Shown here: piece by piece, positions 10,559-20,359 of the stretch
How positions within the stretch are numbered: position 1 is the first letter of the stretch
How the letters are laid out: every line of letters begins with the position of its first letter
Origin: Saprospiraceae bacterium
Lineage (GTDB): Bacteria; Bacteroidota; Bacteroidia; Chitinophagales; Saprospiraceae
Reading direction: 5' to 3'
Length of the DNA stretch: 64,000 bases
Assembly (NCBI GenBank): GCA_016710115.1
Contig: JADJLN010000009.1
Location: 124,001 to 188,000 of the forward strand
Program-made: the position numbers and the translations under genes
The notes under the pieces: generated by a model
Database searches by the model: none
What the model was told of the DNA's origin: nothing
Seen by the model: the letters and a program-made list of their open reading frames with translations, nothing else

Positions 10559-11416
10559 CTACTCCCACGGAGCATCCACCGGAAGTACAGTAATCTTCCT
10601 GTCACTGATCCGAAAATGATCGCTGTTGGCCAGGATGTGCACGGTGAGGTTAGCCATCGACATGGGTGTGCCTTCCGGGAGGACCGCAGCATTGTTGTGG
10701 GTGAGGTGCGACGGGTCAAAAAAGATGACCATCCCTGAGCCGATAACCTGGCAATCATTTCCATGTCGAATGATGATCCCGGTATCTTCTGCCAGCCCGA
10801 CACCGAGCAGCTGAGGGTGCATGGCGGTTGCCTCTGCGATCCGATTGAACCGACCACGCTGAATAAAGTGTGAGTCGATAATCAAGCCGGGAATAAGGCC
10901 CAGTCCCTTTCCCATCCGGATACCCCCTTTGAACATGGCTTCGGTGCTTTTCCCACCGGCGATCATTTCGTCAGACATAGCCATGGCCCCGGCACTGGTC
11001 CCGGCGATGACCACGGGTTCTTCATGATACTTTCTGACCAGTATTGCCTTCATCTCACTTTCGCCGATGATTCGAGTGATCCGACTCTGGTCGCCCCCGG
11101 AGAACATGATGATCCCGGCTTCCTCAAGCAATCTGAGATTCACTGCAGCGTTCGCCTCCTTTTTAGTGCGGATGTTCAGTACGTTGATCCGGGTGCACCC
11201 CAGTTTCTGAAATGCCTGGATATAATTTTTTCCCACCTTGTCGGGGATCTGGGAAGCGGTCGGAATAATGACGATGGGTGCATCAACAGAGCCCGCCTCC
11301 CGGACTACCCTGCTGAGAATACCCTCCTGGATGAAGTCAAGCGTATAGTTTTCATCCTTACCCAGGCCTTTATCTTCATTTCCCCCGATCGGGATGAGAA
11401 TACCTTTGATCGTCAT
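10559..11416 (-). CDS. cphB: cyanophycinase
   Basis: Hydrolyses cyanophycin (multi-L-arginyl-poly-L-aspartate) to beta-Asp-Arg dipeptides. It is a peptidase S51 family serine enzyme, normally cytoplasmic. The 285-residue length fits. Diagnostic motifs: start region GILIPIGGNEDKG, GGDQ at about 107-110, and the nucleophile elbow GTSAGAMAMS with Ser at about 141. DSHFIQRGRFNRI follows, as in known cyanophycinases, where an HFxxR-like segment helps form the active site. There is no signal peptide, so it should act on intracellular granules. It is divergent from cphA across a 337-bp intergenic region, the classic cyanophycin gene pairing. The reading frame is intact. Confidence 0.93.
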   Translation of the reverse strand: MTIKGILIPIGGNEDKGLGKDENYTLDFIQEGILSRVVREAGSVDAPIVIIPTASQIPDKVGKNYIQAFQKLGCTRINVLNIRTKKEANAAVNLRLLEEAGIIMFSGGDQSRITRIIGESEMKAILVRKYHEEPVVIAGTSAGAMAMSDEMIAGGKSTEAMFKGGIRMGKGLGLIPGLIIDSHFIQRGRFNRIAEATAMHPQLLGVGLAEDTGIIIRHGNDCQVIGSGMVIFFDPSHLTHNNAAVLPEGTPMSMANLTVHILANSDHFRISDRKITVLPVDAPWE

Positions 11417-11517
11417 TTCACTGCTTTTCTTGAATGAAGCGCAAAAGTAGATATTACCACATTAGGGCACATCTATCAACCCCACTCAATGACCAACCAA
11501 ATCCTTCAGGGATTTTT

Positions 11518-11613
11518 ACTAAAGAAAACCTTCGCGATACTGCGTTATTTCTCAATCACTTAGCAAAGGCTATGCTCTTTCGAAATGCCTTGTCTCGCTT
11601 GGTTTTCTTTAGT
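11518..11613. repeat. 96-bp long imperfect inverted repeat in the cphB-cphA intergenic region
   Basis: Exact 13-bp ends ACTAAAGAAAACC (11518-11530) and GGTTTTCTTTAGT (11601-11613) flank a partly self-complementary core: GCGATACTGCG..., ACTTAGC, AAAG, GCTATGC, ...GTCTCGC. The ends look like a small non-autonomous mobile unit or a long hairpin. I have the impression that similar cores occur in other Bacteroidota genomes, but cannot check it here. Confidence 0.6.
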
Positions 11614-11674
11614 CTTGGTCTATTTCGGAGGTTAATAGAGGTGCCCATTAGCGATGGTTTTCTATATTTAGACG

Positions 11675-11711
11675 AACAACGGGAATGTCTCTTGCGGGCA
11701 TTCCCGTTGTT
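11675..11711 (+). promoter_or_regulatory. 13-bp stem hairpin in cphA leader
   Basis: Perfect arms AACAACGGGAATG (11675-11687) and CATTCCCGTTGTT (11699-11711) with an 11-base loop. It lies 42 bases upstream of the cphA ATG. There is no following T-run, so it is not a plain terminator. It may be an mRNA-stabilising or attenuating leader structure, or an operator. Confidence 0.5.
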
Positions 11712-11753
11712 GAATGCTCACTTGAACACCTTACCCTTCTGACAATCAACACG

Positions 11754-14404
11754 ATGAAAATCCGAGAGATCAATGCCATGCGCGGACCTAACTATTGGTC
11801 CATCCGCCGCCACAAACTTATCGTCATGGTTCTCGACCTGGAGGAGATGGAACAGCGTCCGACGGATAAAATTCCGGGGTTTCTCGAGCGATTGCAGGCT
11901 ATGTTCCCTTCCATGTATGAACACCGTTGTAGTGAAGGCAGCCCGGGTGGCTTTTTCTCCCGTGTGAAAGAAGGGACCTGGATGGGACATGTCATTGAAC
12001 ATATTGCTCTGGAGATCCAGACACTGGCGGGTATGGATGTCGGTTTCGGGCGAACCAGGGGTTATGGTGAAGAGGGTGTCTACCACGTCGTGTTTGCCTA
12101 TATGGAAGAAAGTGCCGGTCGGTTTGCAGCAAAAGCGGCTGTACAGATCGCCGAGGCATTGATCGAAGGGACGGCATATGATCTGGATGCGGATATCCAG
12201 TCGATGCGGGAGTTGCGAGAAAAAGACCGACTAGGACCAAGTACCGGCTCCATCGTGGACGAAGCGGTCAGCCGCGGAATGCCCTGGATCCGATTGAACA
12301 AATATTCACTGGTTCAGATCGGGTACGGCCGAAACCAGAAACGGATCCAGGCGACTGTCACCAGCCAGACCAGCAGTATCGGTGTGGAGATCGCCTGCGA
12401 CAAGGAGGATACCAAGGCGCTGCTGCTGCAGGCTGAAGTGCCTGTACCTCGTGGTGAGATCATCAAAACCGAACGCGGGCTCGATGAGGTGATCGACGAT
12501 CTGGGATTCCCGCTCGTGATCAAACCGATCAATGGTAATCACGGTCGAGGCATCACGACGAATATTGAGAACAAAGAGCAGGCACTGGTGGCTTTTGAAT
12601 CAGCAAAAAAGGTCTCCAACAGTGTCATCGTCGAACGATTTATCACAGGGGAGGACTACCGACTACTCGTCATTGACTACAAACTGGTGGCCGCCGCGAG
12701 GCGCACGCCTGCTCGCATCATCGGGAATGGAACCAACACGATCCGTCAGTTGATCGACGAAGTCAACGCCGATCCCAAGCGGGGGTACGGGCATGAAAAT
12801 GTGCTTACAGCCATCCATATTGATGCCATGACCCAGAGCATCCTCGAAAAGAAAGGATATACGGAAGATACCGTGTTGCCTGCCGGCGAGACACTCAACC
12901 TGAAAGACACGGCCAATCTCAGTACAGGTGGGACAGCAACCGATGTCACGGATATCGTCCACCCGGAAAATATTTTCATGGCAGAACGCATTGCCCGGAT
13001 CATCGGTCTGGATATCTGCGGGATCGATGTCATGACGAATAATATCAGTCAGCCACTGGCATTGACCAGAGGGGCTGTCCTTGAAGTGAATGCTGCCCCG
13101 GGCTTCCGGATGCACCTCGCGCCGACAGAGGGGTTGCCCCGAAACGTTGCCGGCGCCGTGATGGATATGCTCTATCCGCCGGTACGCCCTTCCGCGTTCC
13201 GATTGTGGCCGTGACAGGGACAAACGGAAAAACCACCACCACTCGCCTGATCGCACACATGGCGAAAATGATGGGTCAACAGGTGGGATATACGACCTCC
13301 GATGGGGTGTATATCCAGAATCATATGCTGGTGAAAGGAGATTGTACCGGACCTGTCAGTGCAGAATTTGTCCTGAAAGATCCTACAGTGGATTTTGCCG
13401 TACTGGAATGTGCCCGTGGCGGGTTGTTACGGGCCGGGCTGGGATTCCATTTCTGCGATATCGGCATCGTCACCAATGTGGCTGCTGATCACCTCGGACT
13501 GAAGGGCATTCATACCGTAGAACAACTGGCCCGGGCGAAGGGGGTTATCCCGGAGAGTGTGCTTCCGGAAGGACATGCCATCCTGAATGCAGATGACGAT
13601 CTGGTCTATGCCATGAAGGAGAATATCAAATGCAAACTCGCGCTCTTCTCCATGGATGAGGACAATCCGCGAGTGAAGGAACACAGCAAAGCAGGAGGGA
13701 TCAGTGCCATTTATGAAAATGGTTTTATTACCATTTGCAAAGGGGAATGGAAAATGCGTGTGGCGAAAGCGATCGAGGTGCCCCTGACCTTCGGGGGACG
13801 GGCCCATTTCATGATCCAGAACGTGTTGCCTGCCGTTGTGACCGGGTATTTGAGGGGCTATAAACTGGATGACATTAAACTGGCATTAACCACATTTATT
13901 CCTTCGCCGAGCCAGACACCGGGTCGACTGAACATGTTTGAATTCAAGGATTTCAAGGTGCTACTGGACTATGCCCATAATCCTGCAGGCATGCGTGCAT
14001 TGCAGAAATTTGTGGAAAATCTGGATGGCACACCCAAGGTCGGGATCATCTCCGGCGTGGGCGATCGTCGCGATGAGGACATCCTCGAAATCGGTCAGAT
14101 TTCGGCAGAAACGTTCGATCAGATCATCATCCGACAGGATAAGAATTTGCGCGGCCGCACAGAGCAGGAATTGATTGATTTACTTCACGCCGGGATCAGA
14201 AGGGTCAATCCGGATAAAGAGGTGAAAATCATCCCTTCAGAAAAAGAGGCAGTTGCCTGGGCGATTACGCATGCCACACCGGGCAGTCTGATCGTCATGT
14301 GCAGTGACGTGGTCAGCGATGCCTTGGCCATGGTGCGGAAATATAAGGAAGAGGAGGCCGAGCGACTGTATGAATTTACGAAGGATGATATTCCGAATAT
14401 GTGA
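11754..14404 (+). CDS. cphA: cyanophycin synthetase (one frameshift)
   Basis: Builds cyanophycin by ATP-dependent alternating addition of Asp and Arg. About 883 residues when joined, the usual length. The N-terminal domain starts MKIREINAMRGPNYWS. An ATP-grasp domain runs from about 215 to 470 (VIKPINGNHGRGI, VERFITGEDYRLLVID, LEVNAAPGFRMH). The C-terminal Mur-ligase-like domain begins at about 486 with P-loop VTGTNGKTTTT, then CARGGLLR, TNVAADHLG and DYAHNPAG. The frame shifts at about 13180-13186: one base seems missing in CCGCCGGTACG, and restoring it reads PPGTPFR-IVAVTGTNGKT. ATG 11754 is chosen because it opens the conserved N-terminus; earlier in-frame codons are in the leader. Divergent cphB supplies the degrading enzyme. 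Confidence 0.93.
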
Positions 14405-14734
14405 TAGTTATACGGATGAAATAAAGGCATTTGAATTCGGAAAGGTGGATCCCACTGTTCATCCTGTATTCGATTTTTGTGTTTGCCTCGAAAGGTGTGC
14501 TGTCCACACCGACAAACACACAGAGAAAAGCGAGGTCATCGGAAATGCAAAGAATAATTCAGAAGATTAATATGACCTATCTGGATTGCTGACTACACTT
14601 CCAAAATGGGGCAGACAGCATTGATGTCAATGGATTGGACGACCCGACCCACATGGTCGCAGGTGATGATGAGAGTTGGTAATAAAGCGAGACCAGCGTT
14701 GTTCGATTCCCGTCGATGGATTGATTCTCTTCGT
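14405..14734. other. intergenic, no gene supported
   Basis: About 330 bases after cphA. Short open frames exist but look random. No terminator-grade hairpin is obvious directly after the cphA stop. Confidence 0.4.
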
Positions 14735-15109
14735 TCATTTCGGATTAGCCGGCGACGGGGATAGTGTCCACAATGTCCAGGTAGCGCCAAGAGCATCGAT
14801 CAATGCAAATCCCAGGATCATGATACCAACCTCATTTGTGATCCACATGGCGACCATAAAAATGGCTGCTCCATATCGCAAGTAGACCGTGACCTTGTAC
14901 AGTGGCACAATGGAGTGTCTGGCAATATTCCATTCAAATATACCAATACAAAACGCCAGTAAGCCAACCAGACGAGCAAGCCAGAGTTGATCCCCTGATT
15001 CAAGCTGAAAAAGATCGAGCAAAGTCTTCGGACAACACATTAAACCGAATCCGGGGATCAGCATCAAATACAATCCAAACACATATAGACTGTTAGCGGT
15101 CGATCTCAT
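14735..15109 (-). CDS. hypothetical four-helix membrane protein
   Basis: 124 residues from MRSTANSLYVFG, with hydrophobic segments SLYVFGLYLMLIPGFGLMC, LARLVGLLAFCIGIFEW, YGAAIFMVAMWITNEVGIM and GFALIDALGATWTLWTL. Such small four-helix proteins of unknown function are common in Bacteroidota. An in-frame ATG at 15223 would add an N-terminus without membrane character, so the later start is preferred. No partner gene is evident; it is downstream of and on the same strand as the nor operon, about 310 bases away. Confidence 0.6.
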   Translation of the reverse strand: MRSTANSLYVFGLYLMLIPGFGLMCCPKTLLDLFQLESGDQLWLARLVGLLAFCIGIFEWNIARHSIVPLYKVTVYLRYGAAIFMVAMWITNEVGIMILGFALIDALGATWTLWTLSPSPANPK

Positions 15110-15420
15110 ATCGGCAAATTGAGGTGATTTTAGAAGCTTACTCACGATCAGCAAATCGGCAGGTCGGCAAGCAGGCCCAAGATAAATAAACTGAATGGAT
15201 GTTTGGTCAATATAGAACCCCATACAACCTGTTCAAGGACACGCGCTGGGGACAGGCCTTCTTTGCATTCTTTTCCCTGATGAGTGTTGTGGTTTTAACG
15301 ATCACAGGAGGCTGAGAGGCAATCCTAGATCTGCGGATGAATGAGTCCATGGCAAGCCATTCACCAAGCGGGCTTCATCCGGCACATTCAACCAGTCCAG
15401 GGTAACGAAAAAATGCCAAA

Positions 15421-17184
15421 TCACGACTTGTATCGAATTTTCTCATAGAGTTTAACCATTGACTGGATCAGTTCCATTGGCGTAGTCAGGATCTGGTAGT
15501 GATTCTGACCAAACATTTGCGGGAGGTAGTATTTGGCTTGAGCTTCCACGGCGAGTGCGTAGGAATTGATCTGGCGTTCATATAATTCCCGAAGGGCTTG
15601 CTGGACATCCTGTATACCATACTTTCCTTCATATTTGTCAAAATCATTTGGTTTTCCATCCGACATGAGAATGATCCATTTGTTTTTTGTCGGGCGTAAA
15701 TCCATTTCGGCACCGGCATGCCGCAATGCAGCTCCGATGCGGGTATATCCCTGCGGTTCAACAGCACCTACCTTCATCCTGGCAGAATGCCAGGGTTCGT
15801 CAAATTCTTTCAGAGTGAGAAAAGTGGAATAATTTCGGGTTTTTGAAAAGAAGCTGCAAATAGAAAAGTCGATTTCGAATTCATTCAGAATTTCTCCAAA
15901 CAAAATGGACATCTGTTTTTCGACATCTATGACCCGATTGCCGGCAGCGTATCCATCACTGGATAAACTGATATCCAGGAGCAATATAATGGAAATGTCT
16001 TTCGCTCTTTTTTGATTTGCAATATAGATATTCTCAGATGGGGTATGTCGGGCATGAAGGTCCGCGATCATATCGGTTATGGCGTCAATATCAAATTCAT
16101 CACCCTGGGATTGCCGGCGTTGCTGTTGCATGGTATTGTTCAGATTGGCCAGCATCTTCCGGAGATTGGTCAATACCCGGGCGTGATCCCGGATGGTCCG
16201 GGAATAATAATCGGTATCAGTCTTGATCTGAGTGCGTGGATAGACCTTGCAAAAATCTGGCTTGTACAGCCGTTTGCGATAATCCCATTCATCATATTTC
16301 AAATGATATCCGTGAAAGTCCCGTTCCGCACTTTCTGAAATCGTGGTGTTCTCAATAAATTCAGCCTGATAAACCGAGTGTGCCTGATCATCGACCCGGA
16401 CAGTGAATTTCATATTCAATTCATCCACTGCTTCCTGGTGATCTTCCAGCTGATCATCACCATCAAAATCACGCCATACTCCACTGAATTCATCAGCCGT
16501 TTCCACTTTTTCAAAATTGTGTGTGAGGATATAATCTTCCTGCTGCTTTTTATCCACAATCAAACTGCGGATCTCTTCTACTGCCCTGGATCGGATAAGA
16601 GTTGTCGGTTGTTTGTGGGACGCCTTATTGATTTCATCGGATGTATTCTGAAGGATTGTACCGGATTGGTCAAGTGGATCATCTCTCATCCATTTTCCAT
16701 AGAGCCAGGTCAGATCCACTGGTGCTTTCTCCGAAGCGGATTGTTACAGGATGGCTTTACATTGTTCATGAATTCGGGCGACAGGAGGAAAGTGATGCTC
16801 CAGTTCAACCAGAATTACCAGTGCGGCATCCATCGCCTGTTGTTGTGCTTCTGCCAGAGTGAGGTCAGTACGGGTCGGCCCGTTGAGTCCCAATTGACGC
16901 TGGATGTGCAGGAAGATCACTCGGTAGAAATAGAAGGCCAGATTGTCCTCGATGGTGGGAAAGAATGAACATGAAACGGGTAAGAAAAAATTATGCTGTT
17001 TATACCCGCCTTCTCGTTCCGCCGGAAAAATTTCGATGGCATCACCGGAAATAGCACGAGCCAGAATGGTCAGCCGCTGTTTGACATCATCCAGATTTAC
17101 CCGACAGGCCTGGGACTCTGCAGCTTGTTTCTTCCGCTTCAGATAGGTGACCAGTCGGCCAAAGAGATATTCGTCCAGTGGCAT
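15421..17184 (-). CDS. norD: NorD, nitric oxide reductase activation protein (in-frame stop)
   Basis: VWA-domain protein that works with the NorQ ATPase to mature nitric oxide reductase, probably by helping insert the non-heme iron. Read through, it is about 587 residues, as in the family. The C-terminal von Willebrand A domain has the MIDAS motif DISLSS in ISIILLLDISLSSDGY, then YTRIGAALRHAG and WIILMSDGKPND. The N-terminal part (MPLDEYLFGRLVTYLKRKKQ) is helical. A TAA stop at 16744-16746 interrupts it. The same frame continues without another break into QSASEKAPVDLTWLYGKWM, so the stop is probably a base error, or the protein is made as two pieces with a GTG restart at 16719. The start lies 3 bases after the norQ stop, so the two are translationally coupled. 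Confidence 0.85.
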
Positions 17185-17186
17185 GG

Positions 17187-17965
17187 TCAGATCATAAGGT
17201 CACTGAGGTCACCCAGAGCCTGGAGAACATCCGGGTCGTCGGTCAAGGGTTCGATGACGGCTACCTTGACAGAAAGTCGTTTGGGAAGGCCGCTTTGGAT
17301 GAGTTTGGCGGCATCGACCAGAAGTCGTGTGGATACCGTTTCGGAAAGGCCCAGTTCTGTCAGATTGCGAATTTTATTCCCAATCTGGACCAGACGCCTG
17401 GCATCACTGATTTCTATTCCGGATTCGCTTACCAGAATTGTCGTCTCAATATTTTCATCAGGATAATTGAATGACATCGCAATGAAACGTTGCCGGGTGG
17501 AGGGTTTGAGTTCCTTGAAACCGCGTTGATATCCGGGATTGAAGGAAGCCACCAACATAAAATCCGGATGTGCTTTGATCGTTTCCCCGAGTTTGTCGAT
17601 GAAGAGTTCCCGGCGGTGATCTGTAAGAGAGTGGATGGCAACAATAATATCCGGGCGTGCCTCGGCAATTTCATCCAGGTAGATAATAGATCCTTCTTTG
17701 ACAGCACGGGTGAGTGGTCCGTCCAGCCAGACAGTTTCTGCACCTTTAATAATAAATCGTCCAATCAGGTCCGTCGAAGACGTTTCTTCATGACAGCTGA
17801 TGGTGATCAGGGTCTGACCTAATTGGTGGGCCATGTATTCTATGAAACGGGATTTACCTGTACCTGTGGGCCCTTCAATAAAAACGGGATCTTATTCTGA
17901 TAGGCATGTCCGAAAACTTCAACCTCTTTCCCGACAGCATGGTAATATGGTGCAGTTGTCCTCAT
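17187..17965 (-). CDS. norQ: NorQ, MoxR-family AAA+ ATPase (one frameshift)
   Basis: Cytoplasmic CbbQ/NirQ/NorQ-type ATPase that pairs with NorD to activate nitric oxide reductase. About 260 residues. The N-terminus is MRTTAPYYHAVGKEVEVFG from ATG 17965. Walker A is GPTGTGKSRF, and Walker B is SIIYLDEIAEARPDI. Family signatures include LITISCHEETSSTDLIGRF and VASFNPGYQRGFKELKPSTRQRF. Without correction the frame is open only from 17834. The five-A run at 17880-17884 (plus strand) needs one more base to join KIPFF-IEGPTGTGKS. It lies between norB and norD in the standard order. Confidence 0.92.
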
Positions 17966-17980
17966 GTAGTTTGCAGAGAA

Positions 17981-18020
17981 TAAAAACATAGGGCCCATAC
18001 AAGGTATCGACCCTATGTTT
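17981..18020 (-). terminator. terminator-like hairpin between norB and norQ
   Basis: On the minus strand a perfect 10-bp stem AAACATAGGG / CCCTATGTTT (plus coordinates 18011-18020 and 17984-17993) runs into TTTTTATT. It sits inside the nor operon, after the norB stop and before norQ, so it could reduce norQD expression relative to norCB. Confidence 0.65.
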
Positions 18021-18078
18021 CAGTGAGTGAAGCGTTTGCCGGTCTCTTCCGGCCGATTTACTTCAGAAAGACTATAGC

Positions 18079-19409
18079 TTAATCCACCAACACTTCATTT
18101 GAAGGTCGGCCGTATTTGATGAATTCATACATGTACAAGGTGATACCGGTGGTAAAGAGTGTTGCACAGCAAATCAGGATAAAGAAGTGGACTTGGATCT
18201 CCTTTGGACCAGACCAAATTCGATTCCCACTTTTCGTTCGGAGATACACCTGAGCAACACCTGCTACTCCGAAGGCAACTGTCATGCCCAACATGCCAAT
18301 ATTGGATAACCAGAAGGCGAGTAATCCGGTGTTGGTATTGAATAATTTTCGGCCGGTCATATTCGGCATGGTGTAAGAAATAATGGCAAAGACGATCATG
18401 CCATATGCACCCCAGAAAGCAAGGTGTCCATGCATGGCTGTGACCAGGGTTCCGTGTGTATACAGATTGACCTGTGGGAGGTATGTGCCAATCCAAGCAA
18501 ACCGGCACCGACGAAGGGAAACAATAGCTGTACCCAACGTCCAGTTCAGGGCAGTTTTATTCGGATGCTTTTCTCCCCTTTGCGATACATGGCTACGGCA
18601 AAAAGTGCCATACCCAGGAACGCCAATGGTTCCATTGCAGAAAAGATCCCTCCGATAATCAACCAGGTCTTGTCTACACCGATATAATAGTAGTGATGAC
18701 CCGTTCCGAGAATACCGGAAATGAACGTCAGGCCGACAATGACGTAGAGCCATTTCTCGATAACCTCCCTGTCGACACCCGTGATCTTGATCAGCAGGAA
18801 GGCCAGAATACCACCCATGATCAATTCCCATACACCCTCTACCCACAAGTGGACAACCCACCAGCGAAAGAAAGAGTCCATGGTCTGGTTGTCAAACCAG
18901 ATCATCCCCGGGAGATAGAGCAATGCAGCAAAAACAAGTCCCATGGTCAGGACCAGAGATGTGGTTGTCCTTTTTTTCCCTTTATACAGCGTAGCCAGGA
19001 TCAGCCCGAGAAAGGTCAGTACGTTGATAACAACAAGATAATCGAGTGGGCGTGGAATTTCAAGGAATTTCCGTCCTTCCCAGTAATTGAAGTGATAGCC
19101 AACAATGGCAACCACACCGACCAGAGCCAACGTGATGAGCTGGATATAGGCCAGTTTGACATTGACCAATTCATTTTCTGCTTCTTCAGGAATAATGTAG
19201 TATGCTGCACCCATAAATCCGGATAAAATCCATACAACCAGAAGGTTGGTGTGCACCGCTCTGGATGTATTGAACGGGAAGATTTCGTGCAAGCCATCAA
19301 AACCCATATGGGCAAAACCCATGATGAATCCGTAGACAATCTGGAGAGCCAGGAGGAGCATCGACAAGGCGAAGAACCAATAGGCCACTTGTTGTGATTT
19401 ATATTTCAT
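18079..19409 (-). CDS. norB: nitric oxide reductase large subunit (three small frameshifts)
   Basis: Integral membrane heme b/b3 subunit that reduces 2 NO to N2O with electrons from NorC. About 443 residues with 12 predicted spans. Metal ligands are visible: His 53 in RAVHTNLLVVW (heme b), His 187 in WWVVHLWVEGVWEL and His 238/239 in GTGHHYYYIG (FeB site), then MHGHLAFWGAYGM with the b3 and b hemes' His pair. No long N-terminal quinol-oxidase-type extension is present, which fits a cytochrome-c type enzyme with norC next door. The frame breaks at about 18577 (one base missing, GEK(K)HPNKTALNW), about 18518 (one extra C) and about 18478 (one C missing). Corrected, it reads SFVGAGLLGLAHTLPQVN. 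The ATG follows norC by 27 bases. Confidence 0.92.
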
Positions 19410-19436
19410 AGCGAGTGATGATTGAGGAGTCCAGGA

Positions 19437-19862
19437 TTACTGTTTGAGGTCGGGTTCAGGTGGAAAACCATTGAGGTCAACCTCACCGATCCATTTGAAA
19501 AAGGCGATCAGATCATCGGCATCGTTGTCTGAGAAACCGTAAGCGACCATTTTTCGGCCATTCGGCGCCCAGGGTGCTTTGGATGTCAGAACGGCTTTGA
19601 CGAAAGGTTCACCACGGCGATCGATCACCTTGGTGAGTTCGGGTGCATAGTAGGCCCCTTCTCCGAAGATGGTGTGGCAACCCATGCAGTTGTTGGACTC
19701 CCAGAGGTGCTTGCCACGCACCACCTGTTCTGTCAGATTCTCTTCGTGGGTCTGTTTGGGGACCGCATTGCTCAATGAATTCCAGGACAACCCCAGAAGT
19801 ATGGCAAAAGTGACCACCGTACCTCCCAGAAAGAATGTTCGAGCTTGAGATTTAGAGAGCAT
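19437..19862 (-). CDS. norC: nitric oxide reductase cytochrome c subunit
   Basis: Membrane-anchored monoheme cytochrome c that passes electrons to NorB. 141 residues. It has an N-terminal anchor (FFLGGTVVTFAILLGLSW) and a periplasmic domain with heme site CMGCH at 59-63. The family segments GKHLWESNNCMGCHTIFGEGAYYAPELT and a C-terminal part with WAPNGRKM (likely axial Met) and DADDLIAFFKWIG are present. It is the first gene of norCBQD. The palindrome at 19970-19994 lies about 110 bases upstream and is the best candidate control site. The frame is intact. Confidence 0.95.
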   Translation of the reverse strand: MLSKSQARTFFLGGTVVTFAILLGLSWNSLSNAVPKQTHEENLTEQVVRGKHLWESNNCMGCHTIFGEGAYYAPELTKVIDRRGEPFVKAVLTSKAPWAPNGRKMVAYGFSDNDADDLIAFFKWIGEVDLNGFPPEPDLKQ

Positions 19863-19969
19863 GTGAACGAATTTTAGCGTTTGGGTGGATATTCCTTTCT
19901 AGTGTTTTCATGTGCATACCAAACCCGACTTCAGGCAGATCAAGCACATTGTGAAGGTAAAAATTTTGA

Positions 19970-19994
19970 ATAAAGGACAAAAAATGTCCTTTAT
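19970..19994 (-). promoter_or_regulatory. perfect 10-bp inverted repeat upstream of norC (candidate NO-responsive operator)
   Basis: ATAAAGGACA (19970-19979), a spacer of five A, then TGTCCTTTAT (19985-19994). It is a perfect 25-bp dyad with no T-run placement that would suit a terminator for a neighbouring gene. The position, about 110 bases before the norC start, and the symmetry suggest a dimeric regulator such as an Rrf2/NsrR-type or Crp/Fnr-type NO sensor. Which one is inference. Confidence 0.65.
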
Positions 19995-20359
19995 CAGCAT
20001 CGCCGATGATCTTGGTCGTCTATCGTAACCTCCTCAGGCCGATGATCATTTCATAGAACAAGGGCATCCAATCGGTATCAAACTGACAGGATCTACAATA
20101 GATCTGATTCATTTGAAATACACTTCGGATAGGAAATGAGCTACCAAAGCTTGGAATGACCCAAGCAACAGAATGGTACGGTTAGTTCGCTTTAAAATGT
20201 CTAAAACAGTTGATGACAGCTACAGGTACAGACGGATCAACCAATCATGCCCATGGCCGAACAGCCACTAGTGCCTTCCGGCTTTGCCTGCTCCTAACCG
20301 TGCCTTGATTTCACGGCTTGAGTCCTGTTCGTCTTAGGGAGTCCGCTACGGCCTGTCGG
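19995..20359. other. intergenic between norC and helicase gene
   Basis: About 365 bases with no supported gene. A 25-codon frame from about 20197 (MSKTVDDSYRYRR...) is too short to call. No transcription regulator gene accompanies the nor operon. Confidence 0.4.

Noticed and set aside
11434..11742. 102-codon plus frame upstream of cphA
   Set aside because: It runs through the inverted repeat and leader hairpin, overlaps the cphA leader, and shows no domain or protein-like pattern.
13170..13220. Programmed frameshifting in cphA and other split genes
   Set aside because: Breaks are scattered over unrelated genes, lack slippery-site plus structure patterns, and go in both directions, so base error is simpler.
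14680..14715. tRNA-like T-loop GTTCGATTCCCGTC
   Set aside because: No matching acceptor stem, D arm or anticodon arm could be folded around it.
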